Assembly: GCF_019219825.1 (NCBI RefSeq)
Contig: NZ_JAHUXH010000019.1
Location: 62,001-126,000, forward strand
DNA: 64,000 bases
Direction: 5' to 3'
Source of the DNA: Streptomyces sp. TRM70350
GTDB lineage: Bacteria; Actinomycetota; Actinomycetes; Streptomycetales; Streptomycetaceae
Part shown: piece by piece, positions 53,656-61,510 of the stretch
Numbering within the stretch: position 1 is the stretch's first letter
How the letters are laid out: each line of letters opens with the position of its first letter
Position numbers and translations under genes: made by a program
Notes under the pieces: generated by a model
What the model was told of the DNA's origin: nothing
Database searches by the model: none
The model's input: the letters and a program-made list of their open reading frames with translations, nothing else

Positions 53656-53988
53656 GTGGCCGGCACCCTGAAGAATGTGACCGACGACTCCTTCGAGCAG
53701 GACGTCCTCAAGAGCGACAAGCCCGTCCTGGTGGACTTCTGGGCCGCCTGGTGCGGTCCGTGCCGCCAGATCGCGCCGTCCCTTGAGGCAATCGCCGCCG
53801 AGCACGGCGACAAGATCGAGATCGTCAAGCTGAACATCGACGAGAACCCGGGTACGGCCGCCAAGTACGGTGTCATGTCGATCCCGACCCTGAACGTCTA
53901 CCAGGGTGGCGAGGTCGCCAAGACCATCGTCGGTGCCAAGCCGAAGGCCGCGATCCTGCGCGACCTTGAGGACTTCATCGCCGGATGA
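53656..53988 (+). CDS. trxA: Thioredoxin
   Basis: A 110-residue thioredoxin with the CGPC active site at residues 33-36 (FWAAWCGPCRQIAPS) and the cis-Pro region GVMSIPTLNVY. It is the substrate of TrxB and reduces protein disulfides. GTG start with AAGGAG 6 nt upstream. A parS and a strong terminator follow. Confidence 0.97.
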   Translation: MAGTLKNVTDDSFEQDVLKSDKPVLVDFWAAWCGPCRQIAPSLEAIAAEHGDKIEIVKLNIDENPGTAAKYGVMSIPTLNVYQGGEVAKTIVGAKPKAAILRDLEDFIAG

Positions 53989-54018
53989 CGGGCTGCGCCG
54001 TCGAGCGACGGGGCGCAT

Positions 54019-54032
54019 GTTTCACGTGAAAC
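54019..54032. other. parS site
   Basis: Exact GTTTCACGTGAAAC, between trxA and its terminator. Confidence 0.93.
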
Positions 54033-54034
54033 AC

Positions 54035-54066
54035 GAATGGGCCAACCCGACCGGGTTGGCCCATTC
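54035..54066. terminator. trxBA terminator, possibly bidirectional
   Basis: Perfect 14-bp arms GAATGGGCCAACCC (54035-54048) and its complement (54053-54066) with a GACC loop, between convergent trxA and the GNAT gene. Confidence 0.88.
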
Positions 54067-54096
54067 GCTTTACAGCGGTCCCAGTGCTGGTGTCCT

Positions 54097-54714
54097 TTAC
54101 AGCGGTCGCAGCGCCGGTTCCTTCTGGACCGCCCCGAGCAGCCGGTCCAGTGCCATCTCCACGTCTTCCTTCCAGGACAGGGTCGTCCGCAGTTCCAGCC
54201 GCATGCGGGGATAGGTGGGATGCGGCCGGACCGTCTTGAAGCCCACCGCCAGCAGATGCTCGGCGGGCAGCACACAGGCGGGTTCCTTCCAGCGGGCGTC
54301 CCCGAAGGCCTCGATCGCCTTGAAGCCCCGCCGCAGCAGATCCTTGGCCACGGTCTGGACCATCACGCGGCCCAGCCCCTGCCCCTGGTACCCGGGCACG
54401 ATGAACGCGGTCATCAGCTGCACCGCGTCCGGTGAGACGGGACTGGTCGGGAACGCCGTCGAGCGGGGGACGTAGGCCGGGGGCGCATAGAGCACGAAGC
54501 CCACCGGTGCATCATCGACATAGACGACCCGCCCGCAGGAACCCCAGTCCAGCAGGACGGCCGAGATCCAGGCTTCTTTCTCCAGCGCGGGCGTGCCCGC
54601 CTTTACCGCTGCCTCGCCGCTGACTGGGTCGAGTTCCCAGAAGACACACGTGCGACAGCGCCGGGGAAGGTCCTGAACGTTGTCCAGCGTGAGCGGTACG
54701 AGCCGACGCCCCAT
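54097..54714 (-). CDS. GNAT-family N-acetyltransferase
   Basis: A 205-residue GNAT: N-terminal CRTCVFWELDP with a Cys pair, the acetyl-CoA loop VPGYQGQGLGRVMVQTVAKD (Q-G-Q-G-L-G) and a GFKAIEAFGDAR strand. The acceptor is unknown; this gene is commonly found between trxA and parB in streptomycetes. Start ATG 54714. A short possible gene lies immediately upstream and may overlap it. Confidence 0.87.
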   Translation of the reverse strand: MGRRLVPLTLDNVQDLPRRCRTCVFWELDPVSGEAAVKAGTPALEKEAWISAVLLDWGSCGRVVYVDDAPVGFVLYAPPAYVPRSTAFPTSPVSPDAVQLMTAFIVPGYQGQGLGRVMVQTVAKDLLRRGFKAIEAFGDARWKEPACVLPAEHLLAVGFKTVRPHPTYPRMRLELRTTLSWKEDVEMALDRLLGAVQKEPALRPL

Positions 54715-54860
54715 GAAGGCTGTTCCTCGCTTCCCTCGCCCGCCGCGTCGCGGGCGGCAGTCAGAGCACTCCGTTCCCTGAGCAGGCTGCCGACGAAGCC
54801 GCCGACCGCGCCCAGGCCCAGTCCCGCGCTCAGCAGTCCGGTCCGGCTCATCGTTCGCAT
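54603..54860 (-). CDS. Possible small membrane-anchored protein
   Basis: An in-frame ATG at 54860 (or 54851) opens SRTGLLSAGLGLGAVGGFVG then SLLRERSALTAARDAAGEGS, a plausible short N-terminal TM helix with a polar tail. The ORF runs 112 bp into the GNAT gene in another frame, which argues against its full length. A GGGCGGGGGCC purine run precedes it. Uncertain. Confidence 0.35.
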   Translation of the reverse strand: MRTMSRTGLLSAGLGLGAVGGFVGSLLRERSALTAARDAAGEGSEEQPSWGVGSYRSRWTTFRTFPGAVARVSSGNSTQSAARQR

Positions 54861-54970
54861 GGCCCCCGCCCTCTCATAGACGTACCGCAAACGTACTGCC
54901 AGGTGGATGCGCCATACCCGATCGCATCGTATCCATGAAGCGATTCCACCGATACCGCCAGAAAGCAAAG

Positions 54971-55009
54971 TGCGGGCCGTGTTCCGGTACACACCGGACA
55001 CGGCCCGCA
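54971..55009 (-). terminator. Terminator of the parA-parB transcript
   Basis: A 16-bp stem (left 54971-54987, right 54994-55009, GGGCCGTGT/ACACGGCCC core, one bulge) with a 6-nt loop. It is about 40 bp after the parB stop on the minus strand. Confidence 0.85.
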
Positions 55010-55048
55010 GGAACGCGGCTGAGCGGGATCACATCGCCGCCCGGAACC

Positions 55049-56152
55049 TCAGTCGTCCGCCTCCTCGGAGTCGCCGCCCTCCAGAAGGCTCTTCTGCAGG
55101 ACGGGCCCCTCGCCCGGGGCGAGTGTGCCGAGGATCCGCTCAAGATCCTCCATGGAGGCGAACTCCACGGTGATCTTGCCCTTCTTCTGACCGAGGTCGA
55201 CCTTGACCCGTGTCTCGAAGCGATCCGAGAGACGGGTCGCGAGGTCGGTCAGCGCCGGAGAGACCCGGGTACCGGCCCGCGGCCCCTTGGAACGCTGAGC
55301 CGCCTTCGGCCGCGATCCCATCAGGGTCACGATCTCCTCGACGGCGCGCACCGAGAGCCCCTCGGCCACGATCCGATGGGCCAGCCGGTCCTGCTCCTCC
55401 GAGTCCTCCACGGAGAGCAGCGCCCGAGCGTGCCCGGCGGAGAGCACACCGGCCGCCACCCGTCGCTGCACCGCAGGAGAGAGCTTCAGCAGACGCAGCG
55501 TGTTGGAGACCTGCGGACGAGACCGGCCGATGCGGTCCGCCAGCTGGTCGTGCGTGCAGTTGAAGTCCTTCAGCAGCTGGTCGTAGGCAGCTGCCTCTTC
55601 CAGCGGGTTCAGCTGCGCCCGGTGCAGGTTCTCCAGCAGGGCGTCGAGGAGGAGCTTCTCGTCCTCCGTGGCTCGCACGATCGCCGGGATCGCTTCGAGC
55701 CCCGCCTCACGGCAGGCCCGCCAGCGCCGCTCGCCCATGATCAGCTCGTAGTGAGCGGGACCCAGCTGCCGTACGACGACCGGCTGGAGAAGACCGACCT
55801 CCTTGATGGAGGTGACGAGCTCCTGCAGCGCGTCCTCGTCGAAGACCTCACGGGGCTGCCGCGGGTTCGGCGTGATGGAGTCGAGAGGAAGCTCGGCGAA
55901 GTGGGCGCCCATGGGAGGTGCGGGCATGTCCACGGCGCCGCTCATCGACGGCTCTTCGGTTTCACGTGAAACAGGCGGCAGTGTGGCCACCTTCGCCGCG
56001 GCCACGCCGCGGTCGGAGGGAAGCACCGGCACCGCCGTGGGGGACGCTGATGCCACACCTCCCACCGCAGCCTGGGCCGGCGTCTTCTCAGTCGGGGCCG
56101 CAGGGATCAGTGCGCCGAGACCACGCCCCAGCCCCCTCCGTCGCTCGCTCAC
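55049..56152 (-). CDS. parB: Chromosome partitioning protein ParB
   Basis: A 367-residue ParB. A disordered head (about 1-75) is followed by the CTPase/N-terminal domain (about 80-180: ITPNPRQPREVFDE, MGERRWRACREAGLEAIPAI), a helix-turn-helix that reads parS (about 195-260: TDQLADRIGRSRPQVSN-type HDQLADRIGRSRPQVSNTLR) and a C-terminal dimer domain. It loads on parS sites and spreads, condensing the origin for ParA-driven segregation at sporulation. Its own gene holds an exact parS (55959-55972). Confidence 0.97.
   Translation of the reverse strand: MSERRRGLGRGLGALIPAAPTEKTPAQAAVGGVASASPTAVPVLPSDRGVAAAKVATLPPVSRETEEPSMSGAVDMPAPPMGAHFAELPLDSITPNPRQPREVFDEDALQELVTSIKEVGLLQPVVVRQLGPAHYELIMGERRWRACREAGLEAIPAIVRATEDEKLLLDALLENLHRAQLNPLEEAAAYDQLLKDFNCTHDQLADRIGRSRPQVSNTLRLLKLSPAVQRRVAAGVLSAGHARALLSVEDSEEQDRLAHRIVAEGLSVRAVEEIVTLMGSRPKAAQRSKGPRAGTRVSPALTDLATRLSDRFETRVKVDLGQKKGKITVEFASMEDLERILGTLAPGEGPVLQKSLLEGGDSEEADD
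55959..55972. other. parS site inside parB
   Basis: Exact GTTTCACGTGAAAC. On the parB strand it is read as V-S-R-E-T in the disordered N-terminal region. Confidence 0.93.
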
Positions 56153-57222
56153 TGGATCCCCTCCACCATGCTCTGGTCGCTCTGGGCGCCGATATGGGCG
56201 TGCGTCGCGTCATAGCTGACGCCGACACCCTTCAGCGCGATTTCTCGTGCCGCCTCAAGATAGGAGAGGGCACCGCTCGATCCTGGATCGTAGGTCAGGA
56301 CCGTCTGCCCGTAGCTCGGCGCCTCGGAGATACGGACCGAGCGAGGGATGCTCGTCCGCAATACCTCGTCGCCGAAGTGGCTGCGCACCTCGTCCGCGAC
56401 CTGGGAGGCAAGGCGCGTCCGGCCGTCGTACATGGTGAGCAGAATCGTCGAGACATGCAGCGCGGGGTTGAGGTGCCCCCGCACCAGGTCGACGTTGCGC
56501 AGCAGCTGCCCCAGTCCCTCCAGCGCGTAGTACTCGCACTGGATCGGGATGAGGACCTCCTGGCCCGCCACGAGCGCGTTGACTGTCAAGAGGCCCAGCG
56601 AGGGCGGGCAGTCGATGAGGATGTAGTCCAGCGGCTGCTCGTAGGACTGGATCGCTCGCTGAAGACGGCTCTCCCGCGCCACCAGGGACACCAGCTCGAT
56701 CTCCGCACCGGCGAGATCGATCGTGGCAGGGGCGCAGAAGAGACCCTCGACATCGGGGACCGGCTGGACGACCTCCGAGAGCGGCTTACTCTCGACCAAC
56801 ACGTCGTAGATGGAAGGGACTTCGGCGTGGTGGTCGATCCCCAGAGCGGTGGACGCATTGCCCTGCGGGTCGAGGTCGATCACCAGGACACGGCCGCCAT
56901 GCAGAGCCAGCGAAGCGGCCAAGTTGACCGTCGTCGTCGTCTTGCCCACCCCACCCTTCTGGTTGGCGACGACGATGACACGGGTCTGTTCAGGTCGTGG
57001 CAGACCCTCACCGGCCCGGCCCAGAGCCTCGACCGCCAGTTGGGCAGCACGACCGATGGGAGTGTCGTCCATCGGGGGCGGTGTTTCACGTGAAACATCG
57101 TCCCCCGGCGACTCGGTACGGGGACCGGGGACCGGATCGGTCATCGGTCCCGCGATGTTGGCGTCGGACCGCAAGGATTCACTCTCCTCGACTTCAGGCT
57201 CGCAATGAACAGAGCCTCCCAT
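56149..57222 (-). CDS. parA: Chromosome partitioning ATPase ParA
   Basis: A 357-residue ParA/Soj ATPase: deviant Walker A KGGVGKTTT near residue 88-96, Walker A' QPLDYILIDCPPSLGLLTVN and the conserved LDPQGNASTALG. It pulls ParB-bound origins along aerial hyphae. The stop overlaps the parB start by 4 bp. ATG 57222 gives the length usual in Streptomyces; the frame is open to GTG 57435, so the start is uncertain. The head (about 1-70) is disordered and contains a parS (57083-57096). Confidence 0.95.
   Translation of the reverse strand: MGGSVHCEPEVEESESLRSDANIAGPMTDPVPGPRTESPGDDVSRETPPPMDDTPIGRAAQLAVEALGRAGEGLPRPEQTRVIVVANQKGGVGKTTTTVNLAASLALHGGRVLVIDLDPQGNASTALGIDHHAEVPSIYDVLVESKPLSEVVQPVPDVEGLFCAPATIDLAGAEIELVSLVARESRLQRAIQSYEQPLDYILIDCPPSLGLLTVNALVAGQEVLIPIQCEYYALEGLGQLLRNVDLVRGHLNPALHVSTILLTMYDGRTRLASQVADEVRSHFGDEVLRTSIPRSVRISEAPSYGQTVLTYDPGSSGALSYLEAAREIALKGVGVSYDATHAHIGAQSDQSMVEGIQ
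57083..57096. other. parS site inside parA
   Basis: Exact GTTTCACGTGAAAC, read as V-S-R-E-T in the disordered N-terminal part of ParA. Confidence 0.92.
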
Positions 57223-57567
57223 GCCGTCGGGGTCGTGAACCAGTGAGGCCTGGTGTTCTGTGGAGAAATCCACCTCTGTGGACAACTCCGCACCCCTTGA
57301 GGGGGACGGACTGTCATCGGATACGGCAGGAGCCTCGCCGAGTGAGCCAAGAGGCTTTCGGTCGCGGGGTTCGGCCGCAGCGCGGCCGCGGCTGATGATG
57401 CCGTGCAGCAGTGAGCGACGTTTCACGTGAAACACGATGCACAGCAGCCGCGACCGGACTGCCGCGACACTCCGTGATGCATAGGTTTGGCAGCTTGTGT
57501 GGAGTACGTCTCGTCGTCAGGACGGATCAGCGCGCCGACCAACCCACACCCGTCAGCCACGCGTACT
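57223..57567. promoter_or_regulatory. Upstream region of parA with a parS
   Basis: It should hold the parAB promoter(s). The parS at 57420-57433 lies here. If a longer ParA is used, part of this stretch is coding. Confidence 0.5.
57420..57433. other. parS site upstream of parA
   Basis: Exact GTTTCACGTGAAAC, about 200 bp upstream of the chosen parA start. It is the copy closest to oriC in this window. Confidence 0.93.
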
Positions 57568-58284
57568 TCAGCGCCGCCGGCGTGCCCGCCCCGTCCGCGC
57601 CGCCTTCGCCCGCTTCGCCGCGAAGCGCACACCACCAGGGCTCTCCCCGACCTCGACACGCACGACCGTGGACATGGGGTCCACGACGCCCTCACCCACG
57701 TGCAGGATGGAGGTGCTCACAGCCCCGAGCTTGCTCAGCGCGGTGGCTGCGGCCTTGAGCTCCTCCTCCGCGGTGTCGCCCTTGAGCGCGAGCATCTCGC
57801 CGTAGGGGCGCAGCAGCGGAATGCCCCAGGCGGCCAGTCGGTCCAGCGGGGCCACCGCCCGTGCCGTCACCACATGGACCGACGGCAGCTTGCCCATCAC
57901 CTCCTCGGCGCGGCCACGCACGACAGTGACATGGTCGAGGCCGAGCAGCTCGACGACCTCGGTGAGGAAGTTCGTCCGCCGCAGCAGGGGCTCCAGCAGC
58001 GTGATCTTCAGGTCCTCACGGACCAGGGCCAGCGGGATGCCCGGCAGACCGGCACCGGAGCCGACATCGCAGACGGTGACCCCCTCGGGCACGACCTCCG
58101 AGAGCACCGCGCAGTTCAACAGGTGCCGCTCCCACAGCCGGGGCACCTCCCGGGGCCCGATGAGCCCTCGCTGCACGCCCGCCTCGGCCAGCAGCTCCGC
58201 GTACCGGACCGCGTCCGCGAAGCGATCGCCGAATACCGCCCGGGCCTCCTCGGGAGCGGGGGGGAGTTCCGCTGCCTCCGTCAC
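57568..58284 (-). CDS. rsmG: 16S rRNA (guanine-527-N7)-methyltransferase RsmG (GidB)
   Basis: A 238-residue SAM-dependent methyltransferase that modifies G527 of 16S rRNA: GLIGPREVPRLWERHLLNCA, SAM motif VCDVGSGAGLPGIPLALVR. Loss is known to give low-level streptomycin resistance. GTG 58284 gives the family length; the frame opens at 58317. Confidence 0.95.
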   Translation of the reverse strand: MTEAAELPPAPEEARAVFGDRFADAVRYAELLAEAGVQRGLIGPREVPRLWERHLLNCAVLSEVVPEGVTVCDVGSGAGLPGIPLALVREDLKITLLEPLLRRTNFLTEVVELLGLDHVTVVRGRAEEVMGKLPSVHVVTARAVAPLDRLAAWGIPLLRPYGEMLALKGDTAEEELKAAATALSKLGAVSTSILHVGEGVVDPMSTVVRVEVGESPGGVRFAAKRAKAARTGRARRRR

Positions 58285-58344
58285 GGGGACCGTCCTTCCG
58301 TACCCTCCAGCGCACATGCGCTGACTACCAGGCTGACAAAGATC

Positions 58345-58371
58345 GGCCCCGCCTGCGCAACAGACGGGGCC
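58345..58371 (-). terminator. Probable terminator between jag and rsmG
   Basis: GGCCCCG (58345-58351) and CGGGGCC (58365-58371) with further inner pairing (CTG/CAG), just past the jag stop on the minus strand. Confidence 0.65.
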
Positions 58372-58389
58372 GGTGGAGCGTGGGACCGC

Positions 58390-58902
58390 TCAGGCAGGCA
58401 GCACGACGACGAAGCGCTGCGGCTCCTCGCCCTCGGACTCGCTGCGCAGCCCCGCGGCCTTGACCGCGTCGTGCACGACCTTGCGCTCGAACGGCGTCAT
58501 CGGCTTGAGCTTCACGGGCGAGCCGCTGTTCTTCGCCTCGGCGGCGGCCTTGGCGCCCAGCTCGGAGAGCTCGGAGCGCTTCTTGGCGCGGTAGCCCGCG
58601 ATGTCCAGCATCAGCCGACTGCGGTCACCGGTCTCCCGGTGCACGGCCAGGCGCGTGAGCTCCTGGAGCGCCTCCAGCACCTCACCGTCCCGGCCGACCA
58701 GCTTCTGCAGGTCACGGCTCCCCGTGTCACTGATGATCGAGACAGCGGCGCGGTCGCCCTCGACGTCCATGTCGATGTCGCCGTCGAGATCGGCGATGTC
58801 CAACAGACCTTCGAGGTAGTCCGCCGCGATCTCGCCCTCCTGCTCCAGGCGGGTCAGGGTGTCTGCACCCTCGGCAGCGGCGGAGGTGGTGCCTTCCGTC
58901 AC
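58390..58902 (-). CDS. jag: RNA-binding protein Jag (KhpB/EloR type)
   Basis: A 170-residue protein with a KH domain (about 70-110, LQKLVGRDGEVLEALQELTR; GxxG-like GRDGE) and a C-terminal R3H domain (about 110-165, RKVVHDAVKAAGLRSESEGE). The short N-terminal Jag domain is replaced by a disordered Thr/Glu-rich head. Jag/KhpB binds RNA and is linked to cell elongation and division. It is just downstream of yidC, as in most bacteria. Confidence 0.93.
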   Translation of the reverse strand: MTEGTTSAAAEGADTLTRLEQEGEIAADYLEGLLDIADLDGDIDMDVEGDRAAVSIISDTGSRDLQKLVGRDGEVLEALQELTRLAVHRETGDRSRLMLDIAGYRAKKRSELSELGAKAAAEAKNSGSPVKLKPMTPFERKVVHDAVKAAGLRSESEGEEPQRFVVVLPA

Positions 58903-58917
58903 GGGATGGACTCCTTC

Positions 58918-60228
58918 TTACTTCTTGGACGAGGACTTGGGCCGCTGTGGACCCTTGCGCTGGCCGGACTGGGCCCGGCTGCGCCCCCCGCCACCGGACT
59001 TGGGCGCGGCCTTGCCGGCGGACTCGGCCGGCTTGGCGTCCTGCGGCTCGTCGGACTTGCTCAGCGAGTCGGACTTGCTCAGCGAAGTCGACGCCGCGGA
59101 GGTCTTCTCGGCGCCGCCCGCGGGCTTGGGACCGCCGGCGGCCTGGCGCTTGGACTTGGGCTGCCGCTTGGGCTGCTGACGCTTCGGAGCGGCGGTCGTG
59201 GGCGGCGTACCGTCCTCGGTCACGGTGGCCACGGCGGCCTCGCTCTTCACCACGGTGCCGTCGGACTGGGCCGCGAGACCGGCCTTGCTCAGACCGTTGA
59301 TGAACTTGCGCTCGTAGTCGTTGCGGTCCCGGCCCTTGGCGACGATGGCCTTGACAATGGCACGCTCACGCCGGCTGCGGGTCTTGCCGTGGTGCGTGAT
59401 GTGCTTGTACAGGCGGTCCAGATAGGCGGCCTGGGCCTTGGAACCCGGGGTCGGGTTGTTGTGGATGACGTACATCTGCTGGCCCATGGTCCACACGTTG
59501 GTGGTCAGCCAGTAGACGAGGACACCGACCGGGAAGTTGATGCCGAAGACGGCGAAGATGATCGGGAAGATGTACATCAGCATCTTCTGCTGCTGCATGA
59601 ACGGCGTCTTCACCGAGGTGTCGACGTTCTTCGTCATCAGCTGGCGCTGCGTGTAGAACTGCGACAGCGACATCAAGATGATCATGATGGCGGTGACGAC
59701 CCGCACGTCGGTGATCGACTCGCCGAGCGCCTCGACCTTGCTCGCGCTGTCGGTGAACTTCGCGGCGAGCGGGGCACCGAAGATGTGCGCCTGCTGCGCG
59801 CTCCGCAGCAGGCTGTCGTTGATCACGCCGACCGTGTCGTTCGACGCGATGCTGTTGAGCACGTGGTACAGGGCGAAGAAGAACGGCGACTGCGCCAGGA
59901 TGGGAAGGCACGAGGAGAGCGGGTTGGTGCCCGTCTCCTTGTACAGCTTCATCATCTCTTCGGACTGACGCTGCTTGTCGTTCTTGTAGCGCTCCTGGAT
60001 CTTCTTCATCTCGGGCTGGAGCGTCTGCATGGCCCGAGTCGCCTTGATCTGCTTCACGAAGAGCGGGATGAGGCAGATGCGGATCAGGATCACCAGCGAC
60101 ACGATGGACAGGCCCCAGGCCCAGCCCGTATCAGGGCCGAAGAGCGCACCGTACAGCGAGTGGAACTGGACGATGATCCACGAGACGGGTGTGGTGATGA
60201 AGCTGAAGAGGCTGGCAATCGTGTCCAC
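58918..60228 (-). CDS. yidC: Membrane protein insertase YidC
   Basis: A 436-residue Oxa1/YidC insertase. Five TM helices in the core (about 1-250), with conserved positive groove residue in the first helix region and MFMQQQKMLMYIFPIIFAVF-type FMQQQKMLMYIFPIIFAVFG. No long periplasmic P1 domain, as in Gram-positives. A cytoplasmic basic tail of about 130 residues (Lys/Arg/Ser-rich) probably contacts ribosomes. It inserts and folds membrane proteins alone or with Sec. Confidence 0.96.
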   Translation of the reverse strand: MDTIASLFSFITTPVSWIIVQFHSLYGALFGPDTGWAWGLSIVSLVILIRICLIPLFVKQIKATRAMQTLQPEMKKIQERYKNDKQRQSEEMMKLYKETGTNPLSSCLPILAQSPFFFALYHVLNSIASNDTVGVINDSLLRSAQQAHIFGAPLAAKFTDSASKVEALGESITDVRVVTAIMIILMSLSQFYTQRQLMTKNVDTSVKTPFMQQQKMLMYIFPIIFAVFGINFPVGVLVYWLTTNVWTMGQQMYVIHNNPTPGSKAQAAYLDRLYKHITHHGKTRSRRERAIVKAIVAKGRDRNDYERKFINGLSKAGLAAQSDGTVVKSEAAVATVTEDGTPPTTAAPKRQQPKRQPKSKRQAAGGPKPAGGAEKTSAASTSLSKSDSLSKSDEPQDAKPAESAGKAAPKSGGGGRSRAQSGQRKGPQRPKSSSKK

Positions 60229-60231
60229 TAA

Positions 60232-60609
60232 TCATGCTCCTTGCGCATGGGACGAGGTCTCTGCGGCCGGGCTCGAAAGAACGTCGTTCGAAGGACTCGA
60301 AGGAACATTCTCTTCGGTGGCCGTTTCGGCGGCGGAGGGCCCGCCCTTGCGTGCGCGCCAGGCGTTGCGCAGCATTTCGTGCCACCGCGGACGCTTGCGC
60401 GGCGGGACATGGTCCACACCGCCCAGCGACCACGGATTGCAACGCAGGATGCGCCAGGCCGTGAGTGCGGTGCCCTTGAGGGCACCGTGCCGGTCGATGG
60501 CCGTGTAGCCGTAGTGGGAACACGACGGGTAGTACTTGCACACCGGCCCGAGCAGCGGGCTGATGGTCCACTGGTAGAGCTTGATCAGCGCCAGCAGCGG
60601 GTACTTCAT
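60232..60609 (-). CDS. yidD: Membrane protein insertion efficiency factor YidD
   Basis: A 125-residue YidD: LLALIKLYQWTISPLLGPVC, YYPSCSHYGYTAIDRHGALK and WRILRCNPWSLGGVDHVPP with three conserved Cys. It aids YidC-dependent insertion. The C-terminal ~45 residues are a non-conserved extension. It overlaps rnpA by 4 bp and ends 3 bp before yidC. Confidence 0.94.
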   Translation of the reverse strand: MKYPLLALIKLYQWTISPLLGPVCKYYPSCSHYGYTAIDRHGALKGTALTAWRILRCNPWSLGGVDHVPPRKRPRWHEMLRNAWRARKGGPSAAETATEENVPSSPSNDVLSSPAAETSSHAQGA

Positions 60610-60977
60610 CGCGCGCCCCCTCCCAGCAGCCGCTGCAGAGCGGCATCCAGGTCTCGGGCCAGCTGTGCGTGGTCGGCGTCGCCCGCGCCGGGCAGCGCTC
60701 GTACGACTACCAGGCTACCGGGGGGCAGCAGGTCGACCCGGTCACGCATCAGATGACGCAGTCTGCGCTTCACTGTGTTGCGCACGACCGCGCCGCCCAC
60801 GGCCTTGCTCACGACGAAACCCGCACGCGTCGGGGGAGCGCTCTCCCCGGGCGCGTGCGGGTCCGTGGCACCGCTACGAAGGTGGACGACGAGGAGTGGG
60901 CGTCCGGCCCGGCGTCCTCGTCGTACCGCGGTCGCGAAGTCCTCGCGCCGCCTCAGCCGGTTCTCGGTGGGCAGCAC
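60606..60977 (-). CDS. rnpA: Ribonuclease P protein component
   Basis: A 123-residue RnpA: MLPTENRLRRREDFATAVRR and the RNR-like motif GGAVVRNTVKRRLRHLMRDR. It binds the RNase P RNA to mature 5' ends of tRNAs. Starts 21 bp after rpmH and overlaps yidD. Confidence 0.96.
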   Translation of the reverse strand: MLPTENRLRRREDFATAVRRGRRAGRPLLVVHLRSGATDPHAPGESAPPTRAGFVVSKAVGGAVVRNTVKRRLRHLMRDRVDLLPPGSLVVVRALPGAGDADHAQLARDLDAALQRLLGGGAR

Positions 60978-60998
60978 GACGTCATGACCTGATCGAGA

Positions 60999-61136
60999 TC
61001 AGGCGGACAGGCGGGCGCGACCCTTGCTACGGCGGGACGCGAGAATCGCGCGGCCGGCACGGGTGCGCATACGCAGCCGGAAGCCGTGGGTCTTGGCGCG
61101 ACGACGGTTGTTCGGCTGGAAGGTGCGCTTGCTCAC
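60999..61136 (-). CDS. rpmH: 50S ribosomal protein L34
   Basis: A 45-residue L34 starting with GTG 61136: MSKRTFQPNNRRRAKTHGFR then LRMRTRAGRAILASRRSKGR, ending LSA. This is the standard length and sequence. Divergent from dnaA; the first gene of the rpmH-rnpA-yidD-yidC-jag run. Confidence 0.97.
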   Translation of the reverse strand: MSKRTFQPNNRRRAKTHGFRLRMRTRAGRAILASRRSKGRARLSA

Positions 61137-61510
61137 TCGGGGGCTCCAGAAGAAATCGGTGGTGGCGGGGTGCCGTCCTGGCTGTCACCGTGCGCCCACG
61201 AGTAGCTCGCGTTACGCCCGAGTGCACCGCTTTCCGATCACCTTGACGCGATCTGTGCCCATCGGAGGCAGGCGGCAGCAGCCATCGACAACTCGACCTG
61301 GTTACGGTACGCGCGGCTGCGCCATCCGGTCAAACCAGGGGTCACGGCGAGACACTGTCCACAGGCTGGGGACAACAACTTGAACCGCACCGGTCGCCCT
61401 GACTACCGTGGCTGGACTCCGATTCGTTCCCTTATCCCCGCCCGACCCGATTTACATCCCGACCCGTCCCACAACCACACGTTCGTGGGACCCGTGAGAG
61501 AGCGTGCCCT
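61137..61510. promoter_or_regulatory. Divergent dnaA / rpmH promoter region
   Basis: A 374-bp gap. CTGTCCACA at 61355-61363 and, on the other strand, TGGGGACAA at 61367-61375 form an inverted pair of DnaA boxes, placed to autoregulate dnaA. The rest must hold rpmH and dnaA promoters. Confidence 0.75.
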
